Source: Equibacterium sp963662035
GTDB lineage: Bacteria; Bacteroidota; Bacteroidia; Bacteroidales; UBA932
Reading direction: 5' to 3'
DNA: 64,000 nt
Assembly: GCA_963662035.1 (NCBI GenBank)
Contig: CAVLDO010000008.1
Location: 21,989-85,988, forward strand
The notes under the pieces were generated by a model. That model saw only the letters and a program-made list of their open reading frames with translations. It had not been told where the DNA came from and did no database searches. Below are positions 60,373-64,000 of the stretch, one piece after another. Position 1 is the first letter of the stretch. Each line of letters starts with the position of its first letter. A program made the position numbers and the translations under genes.

Positions 60373-60381
60373 TAATTTTGC
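60373..60381 (+). promoter_or_regulatory. -7 element of the CMD-cupin gene, again almost leaderless
   Basis: TAATTTTGC is a perfect TAnnTTTG element ending 4 bases before the ATG at 60385. Transcripts from it would carry no usable leader. A -33 TTG was not found at the expected distance. Confidence 0.5.
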
Positions 60382-60384
60382 AAA

Positions 60385-61479
60385 ATGAAGTTCAGAAACA
60401 TTCTTTTTTCAGCAGTAATACTCTTTGCTATGCCTATCATCATTTCAGCACAGACGCTCTCCGAGCGGCAGCTGCGCCTTGCCGCCTGCGCAGCCCTCGA
60501 GGCGCAGGGCGATCTTACTCGTCTGGAGTCAGCAGTACGCGACGCCCTCGATGCAGGTGTCACGGTCAACGAACTTAAGGAGGCCTTCTCCCAGCTCTAT
60601 GCATATACCGGTTTCCCGCGCTCGCTCAATGCCCTGGGCGTGCTGGGCAAGGTTCTGGAAGAGGAACACGAATCCTGGCAGGAAGGCCGCCCCTGGAAGC
60701 GTCCTGCCGTGTGGGACGCTTCCGGTGCGGCGCTGTCTGCGGGAACTGAAATGCAGACCCGGCTCAGCGGCCGCCCGTTCAACTACACCTTCTGCCCGCA
60801 GAACGACTACTATCTTAAAGCGCATCTGTTCGGCGACATCTTTGCCGGCGACCAGCTCTCCCCCTCCGACAGGGAGATAGTCACCGTGGCCGCCCTGTCC
60901 GCGCTCAAGGGGGTCTCCCCTCAACTGGCCTCCCACAAGGCCGGCGCGGTGCGTATGGGCAACACCCCGGAGCAGATAGACGAGTTGTGCCGGTTTCTCA
61001 GCGTCAACGGTTTAAGTCAATGCGACAGCGCAGGCGACGCCGCAGCTGGAGATTGGCCCCTGGGCAATCCCAACACCGACTATGCCCGATATTTCATCGG
61101 GAACAGCTACCTTGCCCCCATCGTCCCCGTCAATCTTGCCGGGGCAGACAGCTCCGCCCTTGCGGTTTCGAATGTAACCTTTGAGCCGGGATGCCGCAAC
61201 AATTGGCACATACACCACGGCGCGCGTCAGATTCTGATATGCGTGAGCGGACGCGGGTGGTATCAGGAATGGGGTAAGCCGGCGATCGCTCTCAAGGCCG
61301 GCGATGTAGTGGATATCCCGGAGGGGGTCAAACATTGGCACGGCGCGCAGAAAGACTCCTGGTTCCAGCATCTGGCCACACATGTCAAAGTAGAGAACTC
61401 CAGCCCCGGTTCGCAGCCCAACGAGTGGCTGGAGCCGGTCAGCGACGAGCAGTACGACAAGCTGCAGGCGGGCTCTTGA
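60385..61479 (+). CDS. Secreted carboxymuconolactone-decarboxylase-like / cupin fusion protein
   Basis: 364 residues with a signal peptide (about 1-22, IISA-QT). Two CMD/AhpD-like helical domains follow: about 27-95 (VNELKEAFSQLYAYTGFPRSLNAL) and about 150-215 (DREIVTVAALSALKGVSPQLASHKAGAVRMG). A C-terminal cupin (about 245-345) has metal-site HIHHGARQILICVSGRGWYQ and IPEGVKHWHGA. The AhpD CxxC redox pair is absent from the second domain. The same fusion occurs in other Bacteroidota; the reaction is unknown, but a periplasmic oxidative or lactone-related role is possible. Confidence 0.85.
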   Translation: MKFRNILFSAVILFAMPIIISAQTLSERQLRLAACAALEAQGDLTRLESAVRDALDAGVTVNELKEAFSQLYAYTGFPRSLNALGVLGKVLEEEHESWQEGRPWKRPAVWDASGAALSAGTEMQTRLSGRPFNYTFCPQNDYYLKAHLFGDIFAGDQLSPSDREIVTVAALSALKGVSPQLASHKAGAVRMGNTPEQIDELCRFLSVNGLSQCDSAGDAAAGDWPLGNPNTDYARYFIGNSYLAPIVPVNLAGADSSALAVSNVTFEPGCRNNWHIHHGARQILICVSGRGWYQEWGKPAIALKAGDVVDIPEGVKHWHGAQKDSWFQHLATHVKVENSSPGSQPNEWLEPVSDEQYDKLQAGS

Positions 61480-61523
61480 CTCTTCTAAAAAATCAACCGG
61501 CGCAAGAAAGCATCTCTTGCTGC

Positions 61524-63218
61524 CTACCTTTCGACAACCTTGGTTCTTATCCAGATCTGATTGTCGTCGAACGAAGTCCAACGCACGAACTGCAGATACC
61601 AGGTATATATGTTTCCCTTTACCTCAAAATAACCTTTCCCCAAATACTTGGGGCCGACCTCGCCAGAAGATTTCGCGTTGTAATAGACAGAATTGTCAAG
61701 TCCCACGATTTCCTTGTCGGCAGAATATGCGCCGCTCTGAAGCGTAAGAATGAGCGTCTGCTCGGGCCTTGTGGCCATGTTGAATTTGAATCCGGCCTTC
61801 CTTAGAATCTGGGACATAGTCAAATCCGTACCGCTATAATAACCGAGAATCTTTCTCGCCTCATCAGCGGTGAGAGATTTGTTGTAATTCTCTATCTTGT
61901 TGGGGCCATAGATGAAATCCAGATCGCTGTCGTACTCTATCCATTTGCAAGGTATGCTGTACCAATACGGGTTCTTGTATGTGCCGGATAACACGACATC
62001 GTAATTGACGGCGTCCATAGCAAAGTGGCAGCCTGCTATCTGGCAGATAACCCTGTCATCGTGGTGCTCCACGGGACGGTTCTTGACATACTCCGTGAAG
62101 ATATTGAACTTATTGATGTTATTGTCAAGTATGATCTTCTTGGAATTTTCATCCAGGTCGGTTCTCAGAGTATAGTAGAGCTGGGTCAGATACAGATTCT
62201 CTGCGGCCACGGCGATATCGCCCGCACGGAGGGCCTCCCTGACGGCATATCCCTCGTTTTCCCAAGCCGTGGTGTTGTATGTATAGAGGTCATACATATT
62301 AAAGATATCCCTCTGCTCGATTACCGTATTGAGCAGGAAGTCTATGAAGTTGAGCCCCTGCACATACACCGGGTTGCCGCCCACGGTGTGCGAAGCCCAT
62401 TCGGTGATGATTTTGGAGACATCCTCTTCCGTCTTGGCGTTGCCAAGACGCACATAGTACTCCGAGTTGTAGTTGGTGAGCTCACTTACGTATTTGCTGC
62501 GCTCGTTGAGCTTTGCCTCGTATGTGGTGTTTTTGTAGAGAAGGGTCATCTGATTGAGCTGGTCGGTGATGGCGTTCATCTTGCCAAGCAGCTCGTCCAG
62601 AGTGGTGGTCTCGCCCGTAGGCGGGAACAGCATATCCAGAAGCACGCTTACACCTTTGCCCCAGGCCGTGGTGGCAGCGGTCTTGCCGGCCCACTCGAGA
62701 AACTCGAGCCAATTGAAATCGGCCGTGAGAGATTCCGCTGTCAAAAGAGGCTCCGAATAGGTGCTCGGGCCCACGAACTCTTTATCCCTGGCCACAAGGA
62801 ACGGACTGTAAATGAACGATTTGTAATAATCCATCGTGTTAGACGTGCTAACATACTGACTTGTACCGTCCGCAGAGTATATGACAGATGCGCCGTCGGA
62901 AGAGAAAGTATATTCCTTGCCATCCAGGCAGACCGCGAAATTGTGCGTATCATTCCCGGAGATGAAATCCATATCGGAAACTTTCTTCGACTTGACCGTA
63001 TAGCCGTTGGACAAAGAATAGTACATATCATAGAATTCGGCAGTAGAACCGGTCACGTTGAGGATTTTTACCGTCGTACCGGTTTCCGTAACCCTCATGG
63101 GGCCTTCCCAAACTCCATTCAATAAAGACTCAGAATCTGCGTTATGGCGTTCACACCCCATAATGGCGGCAATTCCCAAAAGAACGGAAACTCCTTTTTT
63201 AATAAAAGTTTTGTGCAT
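61524..63218 (-). CDS. Lipoprotein of unknown function with helical, pore-former-like centre
   Basis: 564 residues with a lipoprotein signal (IAAIMGC, Cys22). Three parts can be told apart. First, a beta-rich N-terminal region (LLNGVWEGPMRVTETG, about 33-130). Second, a helical region (about 160-350) with GKGVSVLLDMLFPPTGETTTLDELLGKMNAITDQLNQM, resembling the N-terminal helices of delta-endotoxin-type pore formers. Third, a C-terminal region with beta strands (ILTLQSGAYSADKEIV; GKGYFEVKGNIYTWYLQFV). I do not recognise the family with confidence. Base composition is lower in GC than the neighbours, which suggests acquisition. Confidence 0.65.
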   Translation of the reverse strand: MHKTFIKKGVSVLLGIAAIMGCERHNADSESLLNGVWEGPMRVTETGTTVKILNVTGSTAEFYDMYYSLSNGYTVKSKKVSDMDFISGNDTHNFAVCLDGKEYTFSSDGASVIYSADGTSQYVSTSNTMDYYKSFIYSPFLVARDKEFVGPSTYSEPLLTAESLTADFNWLEFLEWAGKTAATTAWGKGVSVLLDMLFPPTGETTTLDELLGKMNAITDQLNQMTLLYKNTTYEAKLNERSKYVSELTNYNSEYYVRLGNAKTEEDVSKIITEWASHTVGGNPVYVQGLNFIDFLLNTVIEQRDIFNMYDLYTYNTTAWENEGYAVREALRAGDIAVAAENLYLTQLYYTLRTDLDENSKKIILDNNINKFNIFTEYVKNRPVEHHDDRVICQIAGCHFAMDAVNYDVVLSGTYKNPYWYSIPCKWIEYDSDLDFIYGPNKIENYNKSLTADEARKILGYYSGTDLTMSQILRKAGFKFNMATRPEQTLILTLQSGAYSADKEIVGLDNSVYYNAKSSGEVGPKYLGKGYFEVKGNIYTWYLQFVRWTSFDDNQIWIRTKVVER

Positions 63219-63409
63219 AGCAAATTAACTTTTGACAAAATATTTTGCGAAGATAAGTATTTCCCCGTTTCTGCCAACAAATGTTACGCCCACACAATTA
63301 AAAGCCGACTCAAATGGAAAAGGATGCTCAGAGGGGAGTGTATATATCCAGAATTATTTTATTAATGGATAAAAAAGGCTCTTTTTGTGCATTATAGATA
63401 AATTATTGG

Positions 63410-63616
63410 ATGAAAGAGGCTATTCTTAAGCAAAAAGCAGAAAGGGACAGGCTGCTTGCCTGCGACTATCAAGAGAGAATCGCCTCACTGATAGAATGTG
63501 CCAAGGAATTGAAAGTAAACAAACTTCTTATAATTACTTGGGATCAGGATGAAACAATCGAAAAGAACGGATACACGATAGAAGTGATTCCGGTGCGTAA
63601 TTGGACAGGCAGATAA
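63410..63616 (+). pseudogene. C-terminal remnant of a DUF4143-type AAA+ ATPase
   Basis: 68 codons. EREERIASL-like start followed by ECAKELKVNKLLIITWDQDETIEKNGYTIEVIPVRNW matches the extreme C-terminus of ATPases with a C-terminal DUF4143 domain, which normally end ...IxVIPxWKWLL. The ATPase core and most of DUF4143 are missing; only 190 bases separate it from the divergent lipoprotein gene, and nothing there resembles the missing part. The last residues (WTGR) also depart from the family ending. It is best read as a decayed fragment; a small independent gene is the alternative. Confidence 0.6.
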
Positions 63617-63689
63617 AATCAATGGCGCATGTTAGGCCGGCATCGGCCTTGCCTGCAAACTTCTCCGTCATTGCCGATGGGATGCCCGA

Positions 63690-64000
63690 TTAGGTCGGGC
63701 ACGACCAAGAGGGTGAGACGCCGGCCAGTTCCTTGTATTTCTTAAGGAGCAGGGCGACGCAGGAGGATTCTGAGGTGGTTCTGATGTCCATCCCGTAGGC
63801 TGCCATCACGGCGCGGTCGTTGTCCTGGTGGGCGCGGCGCAGGTCGGCTGGCATAGTCACCTCGTCGTAAAGGTCGGCCAGCGAACTGTCCGGGTATGCG
63901 ACGCGGGCATCGAGGATGGCCTGGGCACTCTGAGCTATCCTCGCCTGCTGCTCAGCGGTGGGCGTTGGCCAAGGGAAGTTGTTGTACACGATGTCTTTGC
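63690..64000 (-). CDS. MmeI-like DNA methyltransferase/restriction protein, C-terminal part (runs off the right edge)
   Basis: About 103 codons to the stop at 63690; reading stays open to the window edge (KDIVYNNFPWPTPTAEQQ), so the 5' part is outside. YNNFPWP, AQAILDARVAYPDSSLADLYDE, MPADLRRAHQDNDRAVMAAYGM are the recognisable end of MmeI-type adenine methyltransferases, which fuse methylation, target recognition and often an N-terminal nuclease. Whether the nuclease half is present cannot be seen. It lies in the low-GC accessory end next to the ATPase remnant. Confidence 0.82.
   Translation of the reverse strand, partial: KDIVYNNFPWPTPTAEQQARIAQSAQAILDARVAYPDSSLADLYDEVTMPADLRRAHQDNDRAVMAAYGMDIRTTSESSCVALLLKKYKELAGVSPSWSCPT

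Noticed and set aside
1..64000. CRISPR array, rRNA operon, complete insertion sequence or prophage
   Set aside because: No regularly spaced direct repeats, rRNA-like sequence, transposase or phage structural genes were seen.

Overview
The window looks like chromosome of a fairly GC-rich member of the order Bacteroidales (Bacteroidota), possibly an Alistipes/Rikenellaceae-like or related uncultured gut lineage. The evidence is a SusC/SusD pair, many signal-peptidase-II lipoproteins, outer-membrane TonB-type receptors, an RsfS-FtsH junction, a Bacteroidota-type LptD, a DUF5020 protein, FISUMP-like lipoproteins, and promoters with the Bacteroidota -7 element TAnnTTTG instead of sigma70 boxes. 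The genus cannot be fixed from sequence inspection alone.

Layout. 1-9045 is housekeeping: the N-terminus of ftsH, rsfS, birA, rpe, lptD, a SPOR-domain amidase, dnaA (with a perfect DnaA box upstream) and pepD. 9099-9400 holds three tRNA genes (Ser-GGA, Pro-AGG, Ser-CGA), followed by a dense group of long inverted repeats. 9598-10299 is a FISUMP-like lipoprotein. 10490-15804 is a glycerol-3-phosphate operon (glpA-glpB-glpC-glpT): uptake by GlpT and anaerobic oxidation by GlpABC feeding electrons to menaquinone. 15871-19212 carries envelope proteins (DUF5020, a small PLDc_N-like membrane protein, an Omp85-type barrel, a lipoprotein hydrolase). 19466-23248 is a rhamnose uptake and catabolism operon (rhaB-rhaA-rhaT). 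23296-33281 is a long minus-strand operon-like block: PAP2 phosphatase, AddB-like and AddA-like helicase/nuclease, RsmI-like methyltransferase, folB, mtaB and an MBL-fold hydrolase.

33454-41409 has an outer-membrane barrel protein, a Nudix hydrolase, a DUF486 protein, and a TonB-dependent receptor paired with a predicted beta-helix lipoprotein. 41609-52590 is the most distinctive accessory locus. On the minus strand, two tandem FISUMP-type lipoproteins lead directly into SusC, SusD and a third lipoprotein; then, past a strong terminator, come a glycosyltransferase and a secreted TIM-barrel glycosidase-like protein. 52877-57668 is a TolC/HlyD/ABC-2 permease efflux operon divergent from an AraC-type regulator (57840-58739). 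58797-61479 holds an EamA transporter, a GNAT acetyltransferase and a secreted CMD-cupin protein.

The right end (61524-64000) looks accessory. It has an unrecognised lower-GC lipoprotein with a helical, pore-former-like central part, a remnant of a DUF4143-type ATPase, and the C-terminus of an MmeI-like methyltransferase/restriction protein that runs off the edge.

Across the window, ATG codons inside genes are nearly always preceded by a T-ending codon although C-ending codons dominate elsewhere. This makes the tetranucleotide CATG conspicuously rare. No CRISPR array, rRNA, intact insertion sequence or prophage was seen.
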